From a virus: 36,119 bases of DNA. The stretch lies in the IMG/VR virus record IMGVR_UViG_3300017782_000079, positions 1 to 36,119 of that record. The stretch is one strand, 5' to 3'. Position numbers and translations under genes: made by a program. Shown here piece by piece: positions 12,918 through 18,420 of this stretch. Below the pieces are notes generated by a model, which worked only from the letters and a program-made list of their open reading frames with translations, was not told where the DNA came from and made no database searches. Each line of letters starts with the position of its first letter. Position 1 is the stretch's first letter.

Positions 12918-13187
12918 TTATTTTTCTCCTTTTTTATTAGGGGCAATAGATTCATAGAGTAAATCAAGTGCCTTTTTTATGTTGTGTTTGCCATTTGTGT
13001 CAAACAACCCAAAATATTTTTTAACATTTTTTAATCGCCATTTTCTGTGTGGTGTTATACCCTTGCAAAATAGCGTTAAGTCTTTTTTGGATGTGATTAG
13101 ATTCCACATAGCAATATTTACACCGCTACTTTTAGTTTCTAAATCTTTTAAAAATTGGCAATTTTCGTCTATATTTATTGGATTCAT
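12918..13187 (-). CDS. Hypothetical protein, 89 residues
   Basis: The protein appears to be a small helical domain with a basic middle (NLITSKKDLTLFCKGITPHR, then KWRLKNVKKYFGLF). The pattern suggests a nucleic-acid-binding surface but no family is recognised. CAGGAG precedes the ATG, and conserved-loop hairpin copy 4 lies between this gene and the VWA-like gene. Confidence 0.7.
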   Translation of the reverse strand: MNPINIDENCQFLKDLETKSSGVNIAMWNLITSKKDLTLFCKGITPHRKWRLKNVKKYFGLFDTNGKHNIKKALDLLYESIAPNKKGEK

Positions 13188-13205
13188 GTATTACTCCTGT
13201 GTTTA

Positions 13206-13249
13206 TTAATTATTATTATTATCACTTACGTTTAAATAATAATAATTAA
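13206..13249 (-). promoter_or_regulatory. Intergenic hairpin with conserved loop (copy 4)
   Basis: A 15-bp perfect stem (13206-13220 with 13235-13249) has the 14-nt loop TAAACGTAAGTGAT on the minus strand. The loop core AAAC-(G/T)-T-(A/T)-AGTGA matches copies 2 and 3, while the stem is a different TTA/ATT-rich sequence. It overlaps the stop of the VWA-like gene (TAA at 13246-13248). Confidence 0.75.
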
Positions 13250-14124
13250 ACATGGTTGAACCACTTAGGTGGCTTTGCTATTGTTTGAAGTGCTTTTTCT
13301 AGTCCGTCGATAGTATCGGCATCGGTTTTGCAGAATCGTTGTTCTACTGCATGGATTAGATTTAATTCGCGCTTATATGTATCTGTGGTTTCTACTTGAT
13401 AACCTAGACTCCCATCAAACCCATACACTTTTTCCATGAGTCCGAACATAAAGTCGCGGAATAATCCGGGTAGGCCGGCAGTCATAAGCCTATGTACATC
13501 AAGCGGTTCGTTTGCTAGCTTAAATGGTATAGATATACCAAATCTATTCCAGTTTTTGCTACCACTATATCCGGCAAAATTGTAAGCAATAACCTCGACA
13601 CCGTAGCCAAGTTTTGTAATAACATCACAAATGCATGCTAGCGTAGCTCCAAGTCTTGCAAAATCTTTTTCCTTGTGACCACATGCTATTGCCATGTTCA
13701 TACCAATACGAACATTTGCACGCTTAGACTTGCGAATTGTAGTTTCCCAATATTGGTCGCTACCACCCATTAATCTCGACATACTTAAGTCGTCGCCGTC
13801 GTCTCTGCGAACTCGTTTACGCTTACATGACAAACCCATGCCGGCAAACTTAGATACGTCGAGTCTAGTGTCTATGCTAGAACGAAGTTTTTGGTATGTC
13901 TTCATCATAGCATCCGATGTTCTGCCGACCATCAAAGCGCGTTGAACATTTTCGCGCCCTACAACATGCTTGCCGTATTGCCATGTTTTTGTACGTTTAT
14001 GAGTGTACAAATCATTGTCGTCAATAATGTCTAGCATTGTTTTTACGTTGGGAATTTGCACTACGGCATGTTTACCTTCGTATTGGTCGTCGATAATTTT
14101 TGGTTCTAGAATTTGCATACTCAT
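13246..14124 (-). CDS. VWA-like (DUF7192-like) partner of the AAA+ ATPase
   Basis: The 292-residue protein has a basic loop (CKRKRVRRDDGDD, about 100-112), then strand-helix-strand ANVRIGMNMAIACG (136-149), FARLGATLACICDVI and GYGVEVIAYN (173-182). This is the alternation of a von Willebrand factor A domain, but the D-x-S-x-S metal site is replaced by N-M-A-I-A, as I recall in phage DUF7192 proteins. It starts one base after the AAA+ gene, with its ribosome site inside that gene. The MoxR-VWA pairing suggests an ATPase-driven remodelling complex; the target is unknown. Confidence 0.65.
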   Translation of the reverse strand: MSMQILEPKIIDDQYEGKHAVVQIPNVKTMLDIIDDNDLYTHKRTKTWQYGKHVVGRENVQRALMVGRTSDAMMKTYQKLRSSIDTRLDVSKFAGMGLSCKRKRVRRDDGDDLSMSRLMGGSDQYWETTIRKSKRANVRIGMNMAIACGHKEKDFARLGATLACICDVITKLGYGVEVIAYNFAGYSGSKNWNRFGISIPFKLANEPLDVHRLMTAGLPGLFRDFMFGLMEKVYGFDGSLGYQVETTDTYKRELNLIHAVEQRFCKTDADTIDGLEKALQTIAKPPKWFNHV

Positions 14125-14125
14125 A

Positions 14126-15331
14126 TTATTTACTCTCCTTTAATAATCCGTTAACATTAACTTTACTCAGTTCCTCTTTCGTCCACCCTGTAGTTACAAT
14201 GTCGAGAAACTGCTTATTTGATTTGCCTGCTAGCCTCCATGTTTGGCCGTCAAGAAACAACCTCGTGCTAATGGTACGTCTAACATGCTCACTCTTGCAT
14301 TGGTCTCGAAGTTTCCAGAGTACATTTGCCATGTCAGTAAAATCTCCGGCTAATGCACGTTCTACGTTTCTGTCGTAATCGACATGAACTTTGACTGCTT
14401 GCAGTCTGTCTAAGGTCGCTAGGTCTAGTTGACCTCTACCGGCGAACTCGAAGTCGTTGCCGTCACCCCATGTATTACTTGCTACTGCTACATGAAAGTC
14501 GTCGTGTTTCTTGGCTACCGGATTGTCCTTGTCGTTTGGAGTTGCTAGCACACCCTGATTGTCGAAGACACTATTAAACACTAGGCCACAATTAGCATCG
14601 AAGCCGTCAAACTCGTCGAGACATAGGAATGAACCATTCCTAAACGACCTTGCTACTGCGCCGTCAATAAACGTGCCGTCGAATGTCATTCGCCCTGTCA
14701 TATGTGATTCTGTGACTCCGGCGCTACCTTTGAGATATTCGTAGTTATCTTCGTCGGTATTAAAGCCTAGTGCATCAGCACATTGTTCGATGAGAAATGA
14801 TTTGCCGGTTCCACTTGGCCCACATAACCACACTCTCTTGAAATGCTTAAGGCATTCTAGCACAAATGGAAACTGCTTATGCTTTAAGCCATCGGTTTTT
14901 TTAACCTCGACGTCGTTAATCTTGACGTACACCGGGTTCTGTAATTCCTTTAGTTTGTCGTCAATTAACTGATTCATTTTGGTTGTTTCCTCGGCAACAC
15001 CCTCAATAAAAGTATCTCTGATACTCTCGGTTCGTTTGTAAATGTCGTCTCCAAGTTTCTCTGCTACCTTGTCAGCTAGCATGTCTTCTAGGCTACCACT
15101 TGGCGCCGTCTGTGGTTGCGGTTGCGGTGTTGGTGCTTCCGGTCTCCTCGGTGTAGTCTCTTCCGGCGGTGTTGGAACTCTGTTGTCGACTAGAAAGTCT
15201 ATCAGTTCGTACTGCTTAGCTGATTGTACCCAAGAACTAGCCTTGTCAAGTTGTCGACACTTAGTGATAGCTAGTGTTTTAATTCTGCTATGTTTCATAG
15301 CATCTAATTCCATTCTTGTATAGTTTCCCAT
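14126..15331 (-). CDS. MoxR-like AAA+ ATPase
   Basis: The 401-residue protein has a small N-terminal helical domain (residues 1-51), a Pro/Thr/Gln-rich linker (52-78), a predicted coiled region (80-132) and an AAA+ core. Walker A is GPSGTGKS (171-178), Walker B FLCLDEFD (235-242) and sensor 1 ASNTWGDG with N286. The GRGQLDLATLDRL region holds the arginine-finger candidate R309, and RRTISTR is a sensor-2 candidate. It resembles MoxR/CobS-type ATPases, which act with VWA proteins, here the next gene. AAGGAG precedes the ATG. Confidence 0.88.
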   Translation of the reverse strand: MGNYTRMELDAMKHSRIKTLAITKCRQLDKASSWVQSAKQYELIDFLVDNRVPTPPEETTPRRPEAPTPQPQPQTAPSGSLEDMLADKVAEKLGDDIYKRTESIRDTFIEGVAEETTKMNQLIDDKLKELQNPVYVKINDVEVKKTDGLKHKQFPFVLECLKHFKRVWLCGPSGTGKSFLIEQCADALGFNTDEDNYEYLKGSAGVTESHMTGRMTFDGTFIDGAVARSFRNGSFLCLDEFDGFDANCGLVFNSVFDNQGVLATPNDKDNPVAKKHDDFHVAVASNTWGDGNDFEFAGRGQLDLATLDRLQAVKVHVDYDRNVERALAGDFTDMANVLWKLRDQCKSEHVRRTISTRLFLDGQTWRLAGKSNKQFLDIVTTGWTKEELSKVNVNGLLKESK

Positions 15332-15385
15332 CTATAATCTCCTTGCCGTTTTCGGCGGTTGGTTTTGTTGTTGGTTGTATTGTTT

Positions 15386-15431
15386 TATTATTTCTAGCAT
15401 AATCATTTACATTCTTATGCTAGAAATAATA
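15386..15431 (-). promoter_or_regulatory. Intergenic hairpin with conserved loop (copy 5)
   Basis: A 17-bp perfect stem (15386-15402 with 15415-15431), whose sequence includes CTAGCATAA, encloses the 12-nt loop GAATGTAAATGA on the minus strand. The loop differs by one base from copy 1 on the other strand at 4899-4910. It begins at the stop of the small membrane gene and precedes two ACAACCAACA-type motifs and the AAA+ ribosome site. Confidence 0.75.
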
Positions 15432-15572
15432 TTAAAGGCCTCGTGTCCATAGTTCTATCAACGCGAAGAGCAATCCTAGTGACATCCACGCTATGAGTAT
15501 TTTTAAGCCCTGTGTATTATTGTCGATTAATAACCATTCGACGAAGTCCATTATTTCGTTAAATACCCTCAT
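15432..15572 (-). CDS. Small membrane protein, 46 residues
   Basis: An ATG overlapping the upstream stop (TAATG) opens a 46-residue frame with one clear transmembrane helix (LKILIAWMSLGLLFALIELW) and an acidic N-terminus (MRVFNEIMDFVEW). It lies directly before the AAA+ gene in the operon. One-base coupling and the clean helix support a real gene. It might anchor the AAA+/VWA pair at the membrane, but that is speculation. Confidence 0.6.
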   Translation of the reverse strand: MRVFNEIMDFVEWLLIDNNTQGLKILIAWMSLGLLFALIELWTRGL

Positions 15573-15910
15573 TATTTGCCCTCGCATTCTTTGCATATGT
15601 CATAGTCTTCGGTAAATTTCATTTCATGTCGTTTAAATCCACCGCCACAATTACCGCAATCATAATATCTCTCGGCATTATAATATATAACCTCGACTAT
15701 ACCCTCGATAACGTAGTATAATTCTCTAGCCGTTAATCTAGAGCGTGTTATTTCACGCGTTCCAAGGCTTTCGTTTACTATCATTTCTAGCTTGTAACCG
15801 CCGTACGCGCCGTCCAACTCGTAGCTACCTATTTCTTCGCGTTCTTTGCCGACTAATTGATTTAAATAATCAACTTTTTTACGTAGTGTTTTTATTGTTA
15901 TTCTCTGCAT
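15572..15910 (-). CDS. Widespread phage protein with C-terminal zinc ribbon
   Basis: The 112-residue product has a basic coiled start (ITIKTLRKKVDYLNQLVGKE), then SYELDGAYGGYKLEMIVN and the RLTARELYYVIEG helix. This is a layout I recall from many unrelated phages as a conserved hypothetical. A C-terminal ribbon follows (C-G-N-C ... C-K-E-C). AGGAG precedes the ATG. The function of the family is unknown to me. Confidence 0.8.
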   Translation of the reverse strand: MQRITIKTLRKKVDYLNQLVGKEREEIGSYELDGAYGGYKLEMIVNESLGTREITRSRLTARELYYVIEGIVEVIYYNAERYYDCGNCGGGFKRHEMKFTEDYDICKECEGK

Positions 15911-15941
15911 AGTTCTCTCCTATGGTTTATTGTTGGTTGTT

Positions 15942-15959
15942 CTAGAATTAAAATTCTAG
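15942..15959. repeat. CTAGAATT palindromic hairpin
   Basis: CTAGAATT (15942-15949) and AATTCTAG (15952-15959) form an 8-bp inverted repeat with two bases between. It covers the stop of the gene at 15956-16423 and is followed, leftward, by ACAACCAACA and the next ribosome site. It lacks the conserved loop of the other intergenic hairpins. Confidence 0.5.
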
Positions 15960-16423
15960 TTTTGGTTAAAGTTATATACCCATCTTAAAAATGGTCGGTC
16001 TTTAGTCCATGTATCTAAAACTATCAGTTGTTTTAAATCCCTGTTATTAATAAACCATCTACCAAGGGTAAATTCAATTTCTGCGTCTTCTAATTCAAAG
16101 CTACCGCTTTGCCATCTTTCAAATTGCTCAATACCTAGCCTATTTTCCATATCAGTCATATAATGGTCGGTTTCCTCGTCGTAATGATTCTCCCAATTAG
16201 TTCTTGCTATCTCTCTTAATAGGTCGACATTAAGCTTATTTTTCAGCGCCGTACTCGTTTCCATGTCTGTCCTAAAGCCGACGAGCTTTCTTTGCCATGT
16301 ATAGTCTCCATTTGTAATCTCGACAGAAACAACAGGGTGTTTCTCTTTGATATTGTAAAGATAATCCGAGGGGTTATCACTTTTAATATTGGGTGTTATT
16401 ATTGCTTCTATATTGTTCTTCAT
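15956..16423 (-). CDS. Hypothetical protein, 155 residues
   Basis: The protein is acidic and rich in Trp and aromatic residues, with probable beta strands (KHPVVSVEITNGDYTWQRKL) and helices (NVDLLREIARTNWENHYDEE). No catalytic signature is seen. GGAG lies eleven bases before the ATG, with a GGGTGTT repeat unit (reverse sense) between. It is the second gene of the leftward operon. Confidence 0.75.
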   Translation of the reverse strand: MKNNIEAIITPNIKSDNPSDYLYNIKEKHPVVSVEITNGDYTWQRKLVGFRTDMETSTALKNKLNVDLLREIARTNWENHYDEETDHYMTDMENRLGIEQFERWQSGSFELEDAEIEFTLGRWFINNRDLKQLIVLDTWTKDRPFLRWVYNFNQN

Positions 16424-16533
16424 AGGGTGTTTACTCCATTTGTAACGGCTATGGTTTTGGGTGTTCTTGCTGTTACACTCTATGCCGTCGTTATAGGGTG
16501 TTCTAGCACAATTTTTTGTCTTAGCTGGGTGTA
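16335..16533. repeat. GGGTGTT repeats, about 34-bp phased
   Basis: GGGTGTT occurs at 16335, 16391, 16425, 16459 and 16496, with GGGTGTA at 16527. Successive spacings are 56, 34, 34, 37 and 31 bp, the last five lying on one face at about three helical turns. They span the start of the leftward gene at 16423 and the non-coding region upstream. Candidate operator or iteron array. Confidence 0.5.
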
Positions 16534-16697
16534 ATACTACGTATTACTCCCATAGGTTGAAGTCGCTCGGATAGGTCGCATTTCGGTCTATGCCGAGGGT
16601 ATAGAAGCCTAGCTAGGAATCGAACCTAGCTATCCCAAAGGGATAGAGCCGTCTCTAGGCTTTGCCGGACTTGCCGGTGTATGAGTACGCGCCTTAT
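16424..16697. other. Non-coding, structured GC-rich region
   Basis: No convincing gene is present in these 274 bases. From left to right: repeat units, a strong hairpin (GTAATAC/GTATTAC, 16531-16547, extended by GGG/CCC), a second hairpin (CTCGG-ATAG / CTAT-G-CCGAG, 16566-16597), the tRNA-like element (16605-16662) and a TTGCCGG direct repeat. A 27-residue hydrophobic plus-strand frame (16451-16534) has no ribosome site. The region probably makes a structured leftward leader or small RNA. Confidence 0.6.
16605..16662 (-). ncRNA. D-armless tRNA-like structure
   Basis: On the minus strand AAGCCTAG (16662-16655) pairs with CTAGGCTT (16612-16605) as an 8-bp acceptor-like stem. Inside lies a T-arm with stem CTAGG/CCTAG and the canonical loop TTCGATT. 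A second hairpin, CTATCCC-TTT-GGGATAG, sits in the anticodon-arm place; drawn with a 7-nt loop it would show UUU but C at the U33 position. The D-arm is reduced to 8 bases and no CCA is encoded. It is therefore not a standard tRNA. Confidence 0.45.
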
Positions 16698-16946
16698 CTA
16701 TACGAACGCGTCCATAGGCATTTCGCCGTTCTCGTCGAGAAGTGCTAGCATTCCGTCTTGAGCGGTGAGCCATGCTTCCTCGCGTAGTTCAGCTTCGCGT
16801 TTCTTGGTGTACGTACACGTAGGAAAGTCAGCACGAAACTCTTCGTCGTAAGCTAGAAGAGCCTGTTCTTCGCGTGGTGTGCATACGTCTGTATGCTTGG
16901 GTGTCTGTGCGTTCTGGGTGTTCGAGTTTTGTATGATTGTTATCAT
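16698..16946 (-). CDS. Small acidic protein, first gene of the leftward operon
   Basis: The 82-residue product has a polar N-terminus (IQNSNTQNAQTPKHTDVCTP) and an acidic helical remainder (REEQALLAYDEEFRADF, then REAELREEAWLTAQDGMLAL). CAGGAG precedes the ATG. Base composition is markedly GC-richer than the structural genes. Acidic small early proteins may act as DNA mimics or host inhibitors, but nothing here proves that. Confidence 0.7.
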   Translation of the reverse strand: MITIIQNSNTQNAQTPKHTDVCTPREEQALLAYDEEFRADFPTCTYTKKREAELREEAWLTAQDGMLALLDENGEMPMDAFV

Positions 16947-17278
16947 GGTTTTTCTCCTGTTCTACGCATAGGGTGGTATCCTTACGCGTAAGTTCGTTAG
17001 TTTGAATCCGACTGAAACTGTCCGTCGGCGACATCCAAACTTAAGCATGAAAGCTAGGCAAAACCTAGCGAAACTTATATAACCGTCGGCTATAAGGCTC
17101 AAACGTAGGCAAAACTAGGGCAAATGGTCGCAAAGATATGAATGATTGCGCCTAGCGAGGAGAGAGCCAACGCGAAACGCGAACTCAACGAGAATCGAGT
17201 GAGTCGTCCGGGAAACGAGCCGGGTGTGCATACGTATATAACGTTCCACACATTTTTTACACAGTTTTTTAGTGCCTC

Positions 17279-17292
17279 ATAAACATGTTTAT
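17279..17292. promoter_or_regulatory. 14-bp perfect palindrome, operator-like
   Basis: ATAAACATGTTTAT is a perfect palindrome, flanked on both sides by T-runs and TTAGTG words (TTTTTAGTG left, TTTAGTG right). This is the size and symmetry of a dimeric repressor operator. It lies just upstream of the iteron arrays. No binding protein can be assigned; the HTH proteins at 4695 and 6604 are candidates. Confidence 0.5.
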
Positions 17293-17310
17293 TTAGTGTT
17301 TTTTTGCACA

Positions 17311-17340
17311 GGGAGTAGTTAGGGAGTAGGTTGGGAGTAG
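17311..17340 (+). repeat. Three GGGAGTAG repeats at 11-bp period
   Basis: GGGAGTAG begins at exactly 17311, 17322 and 17333, so all three sit on the same helical face. The spacing equals that of the unrelated iterons beginning at 17372. Candidate binding array for an origin or transcription factor. Confidence 0.7.
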
Positions 17341-17371
17341 GGTTTTATATCTAACAATACTAACACTTAAT

Positions 17372-17437
17372 AGCAATGCCATATTTATAAAATGGCTTTG
17401 CCATAGCTTTGCTATAGCTTAGCTATAGCCTTGCCAT
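17372..17437 (-). repeat. 11-bp iteron array matching those in the replication gene
   Basis: Read on the minus strand from 17437: ATGGCAAGGCT, ATAGCTAAGCT, ATAGCAAAGCT and ATGGCAAAGCC (17427, 17416, 17405, 17394 as left ends). Then comes an AT-rich unit and a degenerate ATGGCATTGCT at 17372-17382, still in 11-bp register. The consensus AT(G/A)GC(A/T)A(G/A)GC(C/T) is the same as the three iterons at 7851-7883. Confidence 0.8.
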
Positions 17438-17441
17438 GCAT

Positions 17442-17500
17442 ATAGAAGTAGAAGTAGAAGTATATAGTATTATATAATATATATAATTAATAAATATAAA
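17442..17500. other. Origin candidate: GAAGTA repeats and AT-only unwinding tract
   Basis: Directly after the iterons come three GAAGTA units (about 17445-17462) and then 40 bases (17461-17500) containing a single G or C. Iterons beside such a tract are the standard layout of a theta-type origin with a DNA unwinding element. The initiator would be the DUF1376 protein. Confidence 0.6.
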
Positions 17501-17524
17501 CCTTAGGTTTATAAACCTTAGGTT
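17495..17524 (+). repeat. Tandem 15-bp repeat
   Basis: TATAAACCTTAGGTT occurs twice head-to-tail (17495-17509 and 17510-17524). Each unit contains the near-palindrome AACCT-T-AGGTT. It lies about 100 bases upstream of the first packaging-side gene and is a plausible operator for that transcript. Confidence 0.75.
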
Positions 17525-17555
17525 GCAAAATCAACCATTTTTTACTTTTAACTAC

Positions 17556-17566
17556 TGTAACATTAT
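17556..17566 (+). promoter_or_regulatory. TGTAACATTAT motif, possible late promoter element
   Basis: TGTAACATTAT lies 56 bases before the start at 17622. The same 11 bases occur at 21447-21457, about 10 bases before the portal start, with a TGTAACATT half-copy at 21436. I found no further copies by reading. A phage-specific promoter or regulator site is possible. Confidence 0.35.
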
Positions 17567-17621
17567 CGTTATATTTATTCCGGGGCAAAAAATTATTTTT
17601 TAACCAAAATAGGAGCGTATA

Positions 17622-17819
17622 ATGGCTTACGAAGCAAAAGACAACACATTTAGTATGTTTGATAACGAGAATAAAACAAATGAAAACCAACCCGACTTTA
17701 CAGGTCAGGGCAAGATTGGTGGTAAGGAAGTAAAAGTTGCCGGATGGAAGAAGACATCAGCTAACGGCAAAGAGTACATTTCTTACAAGGTAGAAGAAAA
17801 AGGCGCTTACCTTGGCTAA
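17622..17819 (+). CDS. Small DUF736-like protein
   Basis: The 65-residue product has an acidic, Asn-rich N-terminus and a C-terminal beta segment, FTGQGKIGGKEVKVAGWKKT then NGKEYISYKVEE. This recalls DUF736-type phage and plasmid proteins (G-x-x-x-I-G-x-K, AGW-x-K, G-K-x-Y-I-S). AGGAG precedes the ATG. It heads the rightward packaging transcript; a ssDNA- or RNA-associated role is possible but unproven. Confidence 0.65.
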   Translation: MAYEAKDNTFSMFDNENKTNENQPDFTGQGKIGGKEVKVAGWKKTSANGKEYISYKVEEKGAYLG

Positions 17820-18129
17820 ACGCCTTAGAAAACGTAAAAACAAAAGCGCTGCTTGGACTAGAAAAGAGGGTAAGAACCCTAAAGGTGGTTTAAACGCTAA
17901 AGGGCGAGCTAGTTATAAAGCTCAAACCGGCGGAACACTTAAAGCTCCTGTTAAATCAGGCACAAATCCTCGTAGAGTATCATTTGCAGCGCGATTTGCA
18001 GGCATGAAAGGCCCGATGAAAGATTCAAAGGGTCGTCCAACTAGAAAAGCCCTTGCTTTAAAGGCTTGGGGCTTTGGTTCTGTTGATTCTGCTAGAAAAT
18101 TTGCTAACAACAACAAAAAAAAGGGATAA
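17812..18129 (+). CDS. DUF6321-like small basic protein
   Basis: The start is TTG, overlapping the previous gene by 8 bp. The 105-residue, strongly basic product reads SAAWTRKEGKNPKGGLNAKG, then SFAARFAGMKGPMKDSKGRP and TRKALALKAW. I recall this block as DUF6321, frequent in uncultured marine phages and placed near terminase. High Lys/Arg content suggests DNA or RNA contact, perhaps packaging-associated. Confidence 0.8.
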   Translation: MAKRLRKRKNKSAAWTRKEGKNPKGGLNAKGRASYKAQTGGTLKAPVKSGTNPRRVSFAARFAGMKGPMKDSKGRPTRKALALKAWGFGSVDSARKFANNNKKKG

Positions 18130-18131
18130 TT

Positions 18132-18239
18132 ATGCCAAAAGTAGGTAAAAAAAAGTTTCCTTACACTAAAAAAGGGAAAGAAGCTGCAAAAAAAGCGTCT
18201 AAAAAAACTGGAAAAAAGGTAAGACGAAGTGGCTACTAA
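18132..18239 (+). CDS. Small very basic protein, 35 residues
   Basis: The product reads MPKVGKKKFPYTKKGKEAAK and then more Lys/Ala, ending RRSGY. Short proteins beginning MPKVG(G/K)KKFPYT are common next to packaging genes in marine phages (from memory). It overlaps the next GTG start by 11 bp. GGGAT lies upstream. Likely nucleic-acid-associated. Confidence 0.75.
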   Translation: MPKVGKKKFPYTKKGKEAAKKASKKTGKKVRRSGY

Positions 18240-18420
18240 GAAAAAACCCGGTTTATATGCAAATATTCACGCTAAACGCAAAAGAATTGCTCAAGGTAGT
18301 GGTGAAAAAATGAGAAAAGTAGGTTCAGATGGCGCGCCGTCAAAGCAAGACTTTGCAGATTCAGCTAAAACAGCAAAAAAACCTAAAAGATTACGAGCTA
18401 GAAAAGCTAAAAAGAAATAA
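18229..18420 (+). CDS. Small basic phage protein, 63 residues
   Basis: A GTG-started protein contains KKPGLYANIHAKRKRIAQGS, then GSDGAPSKQDFADSAKTAKK and a Lys/Arg tail. The GLYANIHAKRxRI-x(n)-GAPS segment is a recurring phage block, usually beside the small basic protein above. It overlaps both neighbours (11 bp, then 1 bp with the terminase small subunit). No enzymatic function is expected. Confidence 0.75.
   Translation: MATKKKPGLYANIHAKRKRIAQGSGEKMRKVGSDGAPSKQDFADSAKTAKKPKRLRARKAKKK

Larger units (their letters stand above)
16947..17621. promoter_or_regulatory. Divergent intergenic region with origin-like repeats
   Basis: These 675 bases separate the leftward operon from the rightward packaging genes and hold no convincing ORF. 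The left half (to about 17240) is GC-rich, with short repeats such as GGCAAAACCTAG/GGCAAAACTAGG and CCGGG-GCCGGG, and a 13-bp GGTGTGCATACGT copied from 16876-16888. The right half is AT-rich with a 14-bp palindrome (17279-17292), two sets of 11-bp iterons, an AT-only tract and a tandem 15-mer. Confidence 0.65.

Noticed and set aside
11205-15431. Rho-independent terminators as the explanation for the five conserved-loop hairpins.
   Set aside because: The stems are A/T-rich and long, no U-tract follows, and the loop is conserved, which a terminator does not need.
16292-16534. Plus-strand hydrophobic frame, including a 27-residue peptide from ATG 16451, resembling a type I toxin.
   Set aside because: No ribosome site precedes it, it overlaps a leftward gene and the GGGTGTT repeats (which create the Gly-Val codons), and no antisense RNA promoter is evident.
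16605-16662. A genuine decoding tRNA gene.
   Set aside because: The D-arm is missing, position 33 would not be U, no CCA is encoded, and the variable region is absent. It is kept only as a tRNA-like element.
16828-17034. Minus-strand 68-codon frame.
   Set aside because: It overlaps the gene at 16698-16946, which has a good CAGGAG; composition is Thr/Arg/His-rich low-complexity and there is no ribosome site.
17311-17524. CRISPR array.
   Set aside because: The repeats are 8-15 bp and directly phased without unique spacers of CRISPR length; no cas genes are present.
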